The position numbers and the translations under genes were made by a program. Positions 1 through 8,220 of a stretch of DNA of 64,000 nucleotides are shown here, piece after piece (within the stretch, counting starts at the first letter, position 1; every line of letters starts with the position of its first letter). Under the pieces are notes generated by a model, which saw only the letters and a list, made by a program, of their open reading frames with translations, did no database searches and was not told where the DNA came from. Source of the DNA: Nocardia terpenica (lineage in GTDB: Bacteria; Actinomycetota; Actinomycetes; Mycobacteriales; Mycobacteriaceae); contig NZ_JABMCZ010000002.1 of the NCBI RefSeq assembly GCF_013186535.1, forward strand, positions 930,001-994,000, read 5' to 3'.

Positions 1-565
1 CTGCCTCGGCATGCTGGGATGGCTTGCGGTGGAACAGTTCCGCGACGGTCGCCCGACCACGTTCGGCGCGGCGTCGGGCGCGGTGGCGGGGCTGGTGGCC
101 ATCACGCCGTCCTGCGGTTCGGTGAACACGCTCGGCGCGGTGGTGGTGGGACTCGTTGCGGGCGTGGTGTGTTCGTTCGCGGTGGGCTGGAAGTTCAAGG
201 CGGGCTACGACGATTCGCTGGACGTGGTGGGCGTGCACTTCGTCGGCGGCGTCATCGGCACGCTGCTGATCGGCCTGCTGGCCAACCGGGTGATGACCGG
301 CGGCGTGCGCGGTCTGTTCTACGGCGGCGGGGCGGCCCAGCTCGGCAAGCAGGCGCTGGGCGTGCTCGTCGTCGCGGCCTGGGCGTTCGGGGTGTCGTAT
401 CTGCTGGGCAAGCTCATCGACCGCACCCTCGGCTTCCGGGTGAGCCGCGAGCACGAGATCAGCGGCATCGACTCCGCGCTGCACGCCGAGACCGCCTACG
501 CCGAGGGCGTCAGCGGGCATACCCCGCGCGGCCTGTTCGGGCCGCATGGTGACCGGGATCACTGA
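1..565 (+). CDS. amt: Ammonium transporter, C-terminal part (5' end outside window)
   Basis: This is the last ~187 residues of an Amt/MEP/Rh-type ammonium channel, an integral membrane protein that conducts ammonia after ammonium recruitment. The visible part contains the typical GAASGAVAGLVAITP helix, the GVHFVGG segment that carries one of the two pore histidines, and about four remaining hydrophobic helices. It ends with a charged cytoplasmic tail. The reading frame is open from the window edge, so the start lies upstream. No glnK or glnD is seen downstream; the next genes are an unrelated exporter operon. Family assignment is secure, full length cannot be judged. Confidence 0.93.
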   Translation, partial: CLGMLGWLAVEQFRDGRPTTFGAASGAVAGLVAITPSCGSVNTLGAVVVGLVAGVVCSFAVGWKFKAGYDDSLDVVGVHFVGGVIGTLLIGLLANRVMTGGVRGLFYGGGAAQLGKQALGVLVVAAWAFGVSYLLGKLIDRTLGFRVSREHEISGIDSALHAETAYAEGVSGHTPRGLFGPHGDRDH

Positions 566-571
566 ATTCTT

Positions 572-606
572 TGAGGTAACGGCGTTACCCTAACGCTGTT
601 ACCTCA
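572..606. promoter_or_regulatory. Inverted-repeat operator upstream of MMPL-TetR operon
   Basis: The arms TGAGGTAACGGCGTTA and TAACGCTGTTACCTCA are separated by CCC and complementary except at one position. The left arm plus spacer also contains a smaller palindrome, GGTAAC-GGC-GTTACC. The site ends 22 bp before the exporter start codon. The same operon encodes a TetR regulator, so an autoregulatory operator is the natural reading. A terminator for the upstream amt gene is less likely because no T-tract follows. Confidence 0.6.
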
Positions 607-628
607 CCCACCGATCTGGGGGCCGCCC

Positions 629-2875
629 ATGCTGACCCGTATCGCGCAGTTCTCGGTCCGGTATCCCCGGGCCCTCCTGTTGGGCGCGCTGGTGGTGGCG
701 CTGGCGTGCGGGGTCTTCGGCGCGTCGGCCGCCGCACATCTGAAGGCCGGTGGGTTCACGCCCGACGCCGCCGAATCGTCGCGGGTATCGCAGCTGTTGG
801 CGGACAAGTTCGACGGCGCGCAGCCGAATTTCGTGCTGCTGGTCTCCGCCGACCAGGGTGTGGATTCCGCGCCCGCCCGGCAGGTCGGCACCGCACTGGT
901 CGATCGGTTGCAGGCGCGGGGCGACGCGGTCGGGGTGCGGTCGTACTGGACCAGCCCGCCGAACGTGAAGGCCGCGCTGCGCAGCACCGACGGCCGGGAG
1001 GGGCTGGTGCTCGCGTACCTGCGGGGCGGCGACGACCAGGCGCAGCGCGCGGCCGGGGAGATCGCCACGCAGCTCACCGGCGACACCCCGGGCGTGCGCG
1101 TGCACGCGGGCGGGGCGGCCACCGTCTTCCACGATGTGAACAAGCAGGTGACCCGGGATCTCGAGGTCGCGGAGGCGGTCGCCATCCCGCTGTCGATGAT
1201 CGTGCTGGTGCTGGTGTTCGGCAGTGTCGTGGCGGCGGCGCTGCCGCTGGTGGTGGGGATCTTCGCCATCGCGGCCACGCTGGCCATCCTGCGCCTGCTC
1301 ACGCTGGGCACCGACGTGTCGATCTACGCGCTGAACATGACCACCGCGATGGGGCTGGCGCTGGCGATCGACTACAGCCTGTTCATCGTCAGCCGCTATC
1401 GCGAGGAATTGGCGAACGGGCTGCCGTACCGCGAGGCCGCGATCCGCGCCGTGCGGACCGCCGGGCGCACCGTGTTGTTCTCGGCGCTGACCGTGGCCCT
1501 CGCGCTGGCCGTGCTGAGCGTGTTCCCGCTGTACTTCCTGAAGTCGTTCGCCTACTCCGGCGTGGCGGTGGTGCTGGCCGCTGCGGCCGCCGCCATCGTG
1601 CTGCTGCCCGCCGCACTGGTGCTGCTCGGCGCCCGGATCAATGCGTGGGACTTGCGAGTTCCCTTGCGGCGCTTGGTGGGACGCACCGCGCCCGCGCCGC
1701 GCGACCCGGAGCAGACCTGGTGGTACCGCGCGGTGTCGGGGGTGATGCGGCGGGCACTGCCGGTCGGGGTGGTGATCGTCGCGCTGCTGCTGGCGCTCGG
1801 ATCTCCGTTCCTGGGCGTGAAATTCGGTTATCCGGACGATCGGGTGCTGCCGCCGGAGGCGAGCAGCCGGGTGGTCGGCGATCAGCTGCGCGGCGAGTTC
1901 CCCGGGGCCAACGACGGTGGCGCGACCACGATCGTGCTGGACGGGTATCACGGCGATCAGTCGGCCGTTACCGAGTACGCGACCGCGCTGTCGAAGGTGA
2001 CCGGGGTGTCGGCGGTGCTGTCGAGTTCGGGGGTGTACGTGTCGGGCGCTCGGATGGCCGCCACGCCGCCGGGCATGGCCAATGATTCGGGCCAATACCT
2101 CACGGTGGCAAGCAGATTCGATCCGTTCTCGCCGGACGGCAAGCGACAGCTGGAGGATCTGCGCGGCGTCGACGCGCCCGGGCCCGCGCTGTTCGGCGGT
2201 GCGGCGGAGATGAACAACGACGCGCTCGACGCCATCGGCTCGCGACTGCCGTTGGCGATCGGGCTGATCGTGCTGGCCACCTTCGTGGTGCTGTTCCTGT
2301 TCACCGGGAGCGTGGTGCTGCCGGTGAAGGCGCTGCTGTTGAATACGCTGTCGCTGGCGGCGGCGTTCGGGGCGATGGTGTGGATCTTCCAGGAGGGGCA
2401 CCTGTCGACGCTGCTGGGCTTCACGCCGGTCGGGTACATGGTGGCGACCATGCCGCTGCTCATGTTCTGCGTGGCGTTCGGCATATCGATGGACTACGAG
2501 GTGTTCCTGCTGTCGCGAATCCGGGAGGCGTGGCTGGAGTCCGGGCGCACCGCCGCCGACAACACCCACGCGGTGGCGGTCGGCGTCGCCCGGACCGGGC
2601 GGATCTTCACCGCGGCCGCGCTGCTGATGGCCATCGTGCTGGGCGCCATGGTGTCGGCGAAGGTCTCGTTCATCCAGCTGTTCGGCCTCGGTCTCACCCT
2701 CACCGTGCTGACCGACGCCACCCTCATTCGCGGCATGCTCGCCCCGGCCCTCATGCGGCTGCTCGGCACCGCCAACTGGTGGGCGCCCGCACCGCTGCGG
2801 CGACTGCACGAGCGGTTCGGATTCAGCGAGGAGCCCGAGCCCGTCCGGGTTCCGGAATCGGTGGGCCCGCGGTGA
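629..2875 (+). CDS. MMPL/RND-family exporter
   Basis: A 748-residue membrane protein of the MMPL branch of the RND superfamily, which exports lipids or hydrophobic compounds using proton motive force. It has the two-fold RND layout: one N-terminal helix, a periplasmic domain (~35-180), five helices, a second periplasmic domain (~405-540) and five more helices. The proton-relay Asp-Tyr pairs are visible in AIDYS (first half) and SMDYE (second half). A linker follows the first half near ALRINAWDLRVP. The gene overlaps the following TetR gene by 4 bp, which suggests that the regulator controls this pump. Its substrate cannot be inferred. Confidence 0.93.
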   Translation: MLTRIAQFSVRYPRALLLGALVVALACGVFGASAAAHLKAGGFTPDAAESSRVSQLLADKFDGAQPNFVLLVSADQGVDSAPARQVGTALVDRLQARGDAVGVRSYWTSPPNVKAALRSTDGREGLVLAYLRGGDDQAQRAAGEIATQLTGDTPGVRVHAGGAATVFHDVNKQVTRDLEVAEAVAIPLSMIVLVLVFGSVVAAALPLVVGIFAIAATLAILRLLTLGTDVSIYALNMTTAMGLALAIDYSLFIVSRYREELANGLPYREAAIRAVRTAGRTVLFSALTVALALAVLSVFPLYFLKSFAYSGVAVVLAAAAAAIVLLPAALVLLGARINAWDLRVPLRRLVGRTAPAPRDPEQTWWYRAVSGVMRRALPVGVVIVALLLALGSPFLGVKFGYPDDRVLPPEASSRVVGDQLRGEFPGANDGGATTIVLDGYHGDQSAVTEYATALSKVTGVSAVLSSSGVYVSGARMAATPPGMANDSGQYLTVASRFDPFSPDGKRQLEDLRGVDAPGPALFGGAAEMNNDALDAIGSRLPLAIGLIVLATFVVLFLFTGSVVLPVKALLLNTLSLAAAFGAMVWIFQEGHLSTLLGFTPVGYMVATMPLLMFCVAFGISMDYEVFLLSRIREAWLESGRTAADNTHAVAVGVARTGRIFTAAALLMAIVLGAMVSAKVSFIQLFGLGLTLTVLTDATLIRGMLAPALMRLLGTANWWAPAPLRRLHERFGFSEEPEPVRVPESVGPR

Positions 2876-3561
2876 TTTCGCGACGACCGCGGTCCGCCCG
2901 CGGCAGCGGGGGGCAGCTGCGCACCGAGATTCTGGAGGCCGCGGCGGACCTGCTCGCCCGCACCGGCGATGCCGAGGCCGTCTCCATCCGGGAGATCGGC
3001 CGCCGGGTCGGCGTCAGCGCGCCGTCGATCTACCGCCACTTCGCCGACAAGGACGCGCTCATCGAGGCGGTGGTGGTCCGGGTCTTCGAAAACCTCGACG
3101 CCGCACTGACCGCCGCGACGGACCCCACCAAGTCGCCGATCACCCGCATGCGCGACCAGGGCCTGGCTTACATCCGATTCGCGCTCGACCATCCGGAGCA
3201 GTACCGCATCGCCACCGCGAGACATGCGGGCGAGGGACCGAACTCGGTCGACCTGGTGCTGAGCAGCGGCGTATTCCAGCGGTTCGCCGGGAACGTGCGC
3301 GACGCCATGGACACCGGCACGATCACCCCCGGCGATCCGATGCCGATCGTGCTGGAACTGTGGGCCGCCGCGCACGGCCTCGCCTCACTCCTGATCGCGA
3401 AACCCTATCTGCCGTGGGGAGATATCGAGACCGTCGCCGAGCGAGTCCTGGGCGCCGCCTGCGTCGGCCACCTGGTGCTCGACACGATGAGCGGCGGCGG
3501 GCCGACGCCGAGCCCCGACGAGGGGTCCCGCTGGCTGGAGGAGATGCGGCGGCGGATGTAG
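2872..3561 (+). CDS. TetR-family regulator of the MMPL exporter
   Basis: A 229-residue TetR/AcrR-type repressor. The helix-turn-helix is clear around residues 30-60 (SIREIGRRVGVSAPSIYRHF), followed by an all-helical ligand domain containing the DxxxALIEAVV continuation typical of the family and a WAAAHGLASLLI segment usual for the C-terminal TetR_C_33-like domain. I chose the GTG that overlaps the exporter stop codon (GTGA) because it gives translational coupling and a normal N-terminus. It most likely binds the inverted repeat just upstream of the exporter. The inducer is unknown. Confidence 0.9.
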   Translation: MISRRPRSARGSGGQLRTEILEAAADLLARTGDAEAVSIREIGRRVGVSAPSIYRHFADKDALIEAVVVRVFENLDAALTAATDPTKSPITRMRDQGLAYIRFALDHPEQYRIATARHAGEGPNSVDLVLSSGVFQRFAGNVRDAMDTGTITPGDPMPIVLELWAAAHGLASLLIAKPYLPWGDIETVAERVLGAACVGHLVLDTMSGGGPTPSPDEGSRWLEEMRRRM

Positions 3562-3588
3562 ACAGGACGTGGCCGGGGTCATGGTCGC

Positions 3589-4758
3589 TCAGCTCACCCG
3601 GCCGGAATCGGCGGTGAAGGTATTGCATTCGGCCGTCTTGTTGCGGTCGAATCCGGCGCTCCACCAGTCGCCCATGTGCCGGGCGGTGCCGTGATCGCGC
3701 ATATCGCCGGGTGCGTCGCCGCGGCCGTAGGCGTCGCGGCGGGCATTGCCGACCTGGGTGCCGGTGAGCGAGTCGCCGTCGGCGGTCGCCGCCAGATACA
3801 TGCCGTCGAAACAGTTGGCCTGCAACTCGATTCGCCGCGAGAGCTCCAGGCCCTGCGCGCTGGTCGTTCCCGCGTCGCGGCGCTGCCGGTTGGCGGTGGC
3901 CAGGATTCCGGCCTGCGCCTGCACGTGATGGCCGTATTCGTGGGCGAACACCGACAGGTAGATCTCCCAGTGGTCGGTGAACATGTCCGTCTGCAATTGG
4001 CTGATCGGCAGATAGATGGTCTGGTCGGCGCCGCAGTAGAAGGCGGCGAAGTTGCTGCTGCTGCCGGTGCACGGCGTGGTGATGCCCGCGGTGGTGGCGG
4101 TGACGTTCAGCTTCGGCGGCGTGAACGACAGTTTCGCGTTGGCCAGCACCGGTTTCCACGCCTGCTCCAGGCACGCGGCCGCGCTCTCGAAAAACCGGCG
4201 CGCGGCGTCGACCTGCGTGCTCCACGGCGCGTACGCGCAGCGCTGCGGGCTCAGCGGCGAACCCGGGTCGGCCAGTAGCGGATTGCTGCCGGTGGCCGCG
4301 ACACCCGTTGCGCCGGAATTGTTCCCGGACGTCGAGCCGTAGGTGTGGCTGGCGTGCCCCCCGAAGTGCGTGGAGGTCACGACGCCGGTGCGGACGGCGA
4401 CGCGCACCAGCACGCTGGTGACGATCAGAACGGCCACGACCAGAAGGGATCCGGCGCCCCGGCCGCGGCGGCGCTGCGGCGGGCGGCCGGGTGGGCCGTA
4501 GGGCCGCGGGGGCGCGGGCGGCCGATGGGGCGGAACCTGGTGCGGCGCACCGTATCCCGGCGGTGCGTAACCCGGCGGCGGGTACCCCGGCGCGGGATGG
4601 CCGGGCGGTGGCGCGGGGCGGGGCGGTGGATAACCCGGCGGTGGATAGCCCGGCGGCGGACCGTACGGCGGCGCGGGCGGCCGACCGGCAGGCGGCATCG
4701 GCCCATATCCGTAGGGTGGTCGACTCACTCCCCCGTACCCCCTGGTCCTTTCAGGCAC
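3589..4758 (-). CDS. Neutral zinc metallopeptidase (YpfJ family)
   Basis: About 389 residues. The first ~95 are rich in Pro, Gly and Tyr, one transmembrane segment follows (LLVVAVLIVTSVLVRVAV), and the catalytic domain lies outside the membrane. The zinc site is HEYGHHVQAQ (HExxH), with a downstream IELQANCFDG segment supplying the expected third ligand region. This is the putative neutral zinc metallopeptidase family. Physiological substrates of the family are not well known. The start is uncertain: a GTG at 4758 gives full length, and a GTG about 30 bp further in has a better placed G-rich Shine-Dalgarno. It is divergent from the DUF2207 gene. Confidence 0.87.
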   Translation of the reverse strand: MPERTRGYGGVSRPPYGYGPMPPAGRPPAPPYGPPPGYPPPGYPPPRPAPPPGHPAPGYPPPGYAPPGYGAPHQVPPHRPPAPPRPYGPPGRPPQRRRGRGAGSLLVVAVLIVTSVLVRVAVRTGVVTSTHFGGHASHTYGSTSGNNSGATGVAATGSNPLLADPGSPLSPQRCAYAPWSTQVDAARRFFESAAACLEQAWKPVLANAKLSFTPPKLNVTATTAGITTPCTGSSSNFAAFYCGADQTIYLPISQLQTDMFTDHWEIYLSVFAHEYGHHVQAQAGILATANRQRRDAGTTSAQGLELSRRIELQANCFDGMYLAATADGDSLTGTQVGNARRDAYGRGDAPGDMRDHGTARHMGDWWSAGFDRNKTAECNTFTADSGRVS

Positions 4759-4807
4759 TCCGATTAGCCGCTGACGCAGAATAGCAAGCTGTCTAAGCTA
4801 TGGCCCC

Positions 4808-6427
4808 ATGCTGATCTTTCGGGGGGGCGCGCTGGGCGCTCTGGTGTTCGCTCTGGCGGCATTGTTCGCCACGGCGCCCGCCGCGCAGGCGCAGGAGTCG
4901 GCCGGTGGGGCGGCCGTCAAGGCCGATATCAAGCTCAGCGACGCGGGTTTGCTGGAGGTAGCCGAGACGGTCAACGTCCCGCAAGGGGGTCAGTTCCACA
5001 TGGTGCTGCCGCTGCGGGTCGCCCTGGGCGACACCGGAGAACGCCGATTCACCGTCAGCGACGTCTCGGCGACCGGGACCGGCACGGCGAAGGTCGACGG
5101 CGACCGGTTCGTCATCGACGCCCAGCCCGGCGAATCGTCGTACAAATACACCGTCCACGGGTCGGTGAGCGACGCGCCCGGCACCCAGCTGTTCAAGTGG
5201 AGCGGCGTGCTGAACGCCGATGTTGCCTCGATCGACGCGACCGTGATCAGCCCCAGCTATCAGATGGGCATCGTCGACTGCACCATCGGCCCGGTCGGCA
5301 AGCAGCAGCGGTGCGACGACGTGCGGGTGGAACCGGACGGGGTGCTGTCGCTGTACAAGGAGGGCCTGCACCGAGGCGATATCATCGACCTGACCCTGCA
5401 GCTGCCGCCCGGAACCGTTCCGGCCAATGCCGATATCCGCGACGACAGCGGGTCCGGGCCGTTCTCGGTCACCGCGCCCGTGCTCATCGCCTTCGGGGTG
5501 CTGGCGCTGGCGCTGCTCGCGCTCGGCGGCTACGTGTTGTGGGCGCGGCGGCAGGACGCGGCCGCGCTGACCGGCCAGGAGACATTGAATCCCTTGCAGC
5601 GCAACGGAAATCATACGGAATTCACCTCGCCGGAGGGGGTGCTGCCGGGCGAGGCCGGGCTGCTGCTCGACAGTTCGGCCGACGCGGGCGATCTCGCCGC
5701 CACCGTGGTGGATCTGGCTGTGCGCCGGTACATCTGGATCGCGCCGGTCGGCGATTCCGACTGGCGGATCACCCGGGTCAATCCGGTCGACGATCAGCTG
5801 CGCGGTTTCGAGCAGCAGGTGTACCGGGCGCTGCTGCCCGACGGCGCCGAATCGGTGCTGGTGTCGGAGCTGCGCGCGCCGAATCGGGTGCCGGGCACCA
5901 CCGTTCGCGCGGCGCTGGTGGCCGATGCGGTCGAGCGCGGCACCCTCGCCCCCGCCTCCCGGCGCACGCTGGCGCTGTGGCTGGGCGGCGCGCTGGTCGC
6001 GGCGGGCATCGGCATCACCGTCGCGCTGGCGATCACCGGCGGTCACGCCCTGGTGGGTGTGGCCATCGCGCTCGGCGGCGTGGCGGCGCTGCTCGCCCCG
6101 CGCTATCTACCGACCCGCACGGCGGCCGGGCGGCGGCTGGCCGGGCGGGTGCGCGAGCTGCAGCGCGGCCTGGAGGCCCTGCGCGCCGACCAGATCCCCA
6201 CGGGCGACCGGGAATTGGTGTTCTCCCGCGCCCTGCCGTTCAGCATTATCGGCGGGCGCGCCGACAACTGGGTGCGCATCTTCCGCGATACCGACCTCGC
6301 GTCCGACCGGCAGCCCGGCCTCTACTGGTTCGGCGGCTTCGAGCGCGACCGCAATATGCACCGATTCGCCGGGCATTTCCCGTATTTCATCACCGCGCTC
6401 GAGGGATTGTTCGCCGCCGGGCGGTAG
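4808..6427 (+). CDS. DUF2207-type membrane protein
   Basis: A 539-residue protein with a cleavable signal peptide (AALFATAPAAQAQ), an extracytoplasmic beta-rich domain (~30-215), a transmembrane helix (~222-245), a cytoplasmic part, two more helices (~390-435) and a C-terminal tail rich in aromatic and Gly residues. This architecture matches the DUF2207 predicted membrane protein family, for which no biochemical role is established. It is divergent from the metallopeptidase across ~50 bp, and its stop lies 6 bp from the end of the convergent TetR gene. Function is unknown. Confidence 0.8.
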   Translation: MLIFRGGALGALVFALAALFATAPAAQAQESAGGAAVKADIKLSDAGLLEVAETVNVPQGGQFHMVLPLRVALGDTGERRFTVSDVSATGTGTAKVDGDRFVIDAQPGESSYKYTVHGSVSDAPGTQLFKWSGVLNADVASIDATVISPSYQMGIVDCTIGPVGKQQRCDDVRVEPDGVLSLYKEGLHRGDIIDLTLQLPPGTVPANADIRDDSGSGPFSVTAPVLIAFGVLALALLALGGYVLWARRQDAAALTGQETLNPLQRNGNHTEFTSPEGVLPGEAGLLLDSSADAGDLAATVVDLAVRRYIWIAPVGDSDWRITRVNPVDDQLRGFEQQVYRALLPDGAESVLVSELRAPNRVPGTTVRAALVADAVERGTLAPASRRTLALWLGGALVAAGIGITVALAITGGHALVGVAIALGGVAALLAPRYLPTRTAAGRRLAGRVRELQRGLEALRADQIPTGDRELVFSRALPFSIIGGRADNWVRIFRDTDLASDRQPGLYWFGGFERDRNMHRFAGHFPYFITALEGLFAAGR

Positions 6428-6433
6428 TGCGGG

Positions 6434-7012
6434 TCACTGCGAGCGAAACCCCTTGGCGCGCAGGCCGTCCAGGGCGATATCCATGATCCGGCGCACGGCC
6501 TCCGCATACGACTCGTCGGGCGGGACGTAGACCTGTAGGGTCATCAGGCGCGCGATATCGCCCGTGGTGACATCGGCTCGCAGCCGACCGTCGGCCTGCG
6601 CCCGCGCGGTCATGTCCGCGACCTCGTCGGCGACCCGTGCGCGGACCGCGGTGAGGTCCGGATCGCCCTGGACCTTCCCGTGCAGGATGGGCTCGATCGC
6701 GGAAGCCAGTGCGCCCAAGCGCAACTGGGCGCATTCGTGCAGAAAACGGCACAGCGTGAGCCAGGCGTCGGATTCCTCCCGCCGCGCCGTCGCCGCGAGT
6801 TCCGCCAGGCCCGACAGATAGCTGTTGCCCACGGCGCTGATCAGCGCCAGACGATCCGGAAAGCGGCGGTACAGCGTGCCGACCCCGACGCCCGCGCGAT
6901 CGGCGATCTCCTTCATCGGCACGTCCACGCCGAGCTCGCGGAACACGACCTGCGCCGCCACGAGAATCTGCTCGCGGTTGCTGCGGGCATCGGCGCGCAG
7001 ATCATCGGGCAC
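6434..7012 (-). CDS. TetR-family regulator, divergent from FAD monooxygenase
   Basis: A 192-residue TetR-type repressor. Its helix-turn-helix is VPMKEIADRAGVGVGTLYRR. An open frame extends further upstream, but the GTG at 7012 is preceded by a strong GGAGG seven bases away and gives a normal family length, so I start there. The C-terminal part (CAQLRLGALASAIEPIL and following) is the ligand-binding helical domain. It is divergently transcribed from the flavin monooxygenase and probably represses it from two related palindromes in the shared intergenic region. Such pairs commonly respond to an aromatic or polyketide-like substrate of the monooxygenase; that is inference. Confidence 0.9.
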   Translation of the reverse strand: MPDDLRADARSNREQILVAAQVVFRELGVDVPMKEIADRAGVGVGTLYRRFPDRLALISAVGNSYLSGLAELAATARREESDAWLTLCRFLHECAQLRLGALASAIEPILHGKVQGDPDLTAVRARVADEVADMTARAQADGRLRADVTTGDIARLMTLQVYVPPDESYAEAVRRIMDIALDGLRAKGFRSQ

Positions 7013-7033
7013 GTCGAACCTCCGGAAACAAAT

Positions 7034-7087
7034 GGACGAAAATCTTCCGCTTAGTGTAGCGTGAGGTAGCGGACGGAATTCGTCCGC
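7034..7087. promoter_or_regulatory. Two related operator palindromes between TetR and monooxygenase
   Basis: Positions 7069-7087 form GCGGACG-GAATT-CGTCCGC, a perfect 7-bp-arm palindrome. Positions 7034-7050 carry a degenerate relative, GGACGAAAATCTTCCGC. Both lie in the 95-bp divergent intergenic region, where a TetR dimer could block both promoters. Binding is inferred from position and symmetry only. Confidence 0.55.
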
Positions 7088-7107
7088 TTCAAGGCTCGGG
7101 GGTCGCC

Positions 7108-8220
7108 ATGGGCAAGAGCGTGCTGATTTCGGGAGCCGGGGTCGCGGGGTCGACACTGGCGTATTGGCTGGGGCGGCACGGGTTTTCGGTGACCGTCGTG
7201 GAGCGCGCCGCGGACCGGCGATCGAGCGGGCATCCGGTGGATGTGAAGGGACCCGCCGTGGCGGTGGCCGAGGCGATGGGGGTCATGCCGCAGTTGCGGG
7301 AGGTGGCCACGCGGGTGGAGCGACTGCTCTTCGTCGACGACGAGGGGCGGCCGCGCGCCCGGGTGCGGACCACGGTATTCAGCGGGTCGGCGGGCGATCG
7401 GGAGGTGGAGGTCTCTCGCGCCGATCTCGCGCGCATCATGCTGAAGGCCGCGCGCGAGCACGCCGAGATCCGCTGGGGCGACACCATAACCGGGCTCACA
7501 CCGACCGGCGACGGCGTCGACGTCACCTTCGCGGAGGGCTCCCCCGCCCGCTTCGACCTGGTGGTCGGCGCGGACGGCGCGCACTCCACGGTCCGGCGCC
7601 TGGCCTTCGGCCCGGAACACGAATTCCGCAGGCACCTGGGCATGTACGTGGCCGCCGTGCCGGTCGACCGGCCCTTCGGTTCCGGCCGCGAGGCGATCCT
7701 GCACAACAGCCCGGGCCGGGGATTCGCGCTGCACCCGGGCGCCGGACAACCGGGCGCGATGTTCATCTTCCGGCACGCCGAGATCCCCGGACTGGACTAT
7801 CGCGACCTGGCCCGGCACAAGGAAATCCTCACGGCGGCCTACCGAAACCGGTTGGGCCGCTTCGCCGAATACCTCGACCGAGCGCGCGCGACCGACGACC
7901 TCTACTTCGACGCGGTGAGCCGAATCCACCTGCCGCGGTGGTCGACTCGCCACATCACCCTACTGGGCGACGCGGCATCCTCGGTGTCCCTGTTCGGCAA
8001 CGGTTCCACACTGGCCATCGCGGGCGCCCACACCCTGGCCGAGGAACTGACCCGCAGCCCCGCCGACATCCCCGACGCCCTCCGCCGCTACGAACAGCGC
8101 CACCGCAGACTCGCCGCCCCGCACCAGCGCGGATACATCGCAGCGGCCCTCCTACTCGTCCCCGGCTCCCGCGCCGCTATCACACTGCGCAACACCGTGA
8201 TTCGCCTCCTGCCGTCTTAG
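7108..8220 (+). CDS. FAD-dependent monooxygenase (PHBH fold)
   Basis: A 370-residue group A flavin monooxygenase. The N-terminal dinucleotide motif is ISGAGVAGSTLAYWLGRHG, the DG motif that contacts both FAD and NADPH appears as GADGAHSTVRR, and the GD motif is LLGDAASSVSLF. These enzymes hydroxylate or epoxidise aromatic or polyketide-type substrates with NAD(P)H and O2; some relatives (TetX-like) inactivate antibiotics. The ATG at 7108 gives a standard N-terminus. The divergent TetR gene suggests substrate-induced expression. The substrate is not predictable from sequence. Confidence 0.88.
   Translation: MGKSVLISGAGVAGSTLAYWLGRHGFSVTVVERAADRRSSGHPVDVKGPAVAVAEAMGVMPQLREVATRVERLLFVDDEGRPRARVRTTVFSGSAGDREVEVSRADLARIMLKAAREHAEIRWGDTITGLTPTGDGVDVTFAEGSPARFDLVVGADGAHSTVRRLAFGPEHEFRRHLGMYVAAVPVDRPFGSGREAILHNSPGRGFALHPGAGQPGAMFIFRHAEIPGLDYRDLARHKEILTAAYRNRLGRFAEYLDRARATDDLYFDAVSRIHLPRWSTRHITLLGDAASSVSLFGNGSTLAIAGAHTLAEELTRSPADIPDALRRYEQRHRRLAAPHQRGYIAAALLLVPGSRAAITLRNTVIRLLPS

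Noticed and set aside
599..2809. Long minus-strand frame opposite the MMPL gene
   Set aside because: It is antisense to a well-recognised exporter and has Arg/His/Gln-rich shadow composition without motifs.
7013..7156. Upstream extension of the second TetR gene
   Set aside because: GGAGG precedes the internal GTG at the right distance, and the extension has no family similarity and would cover the operator region.
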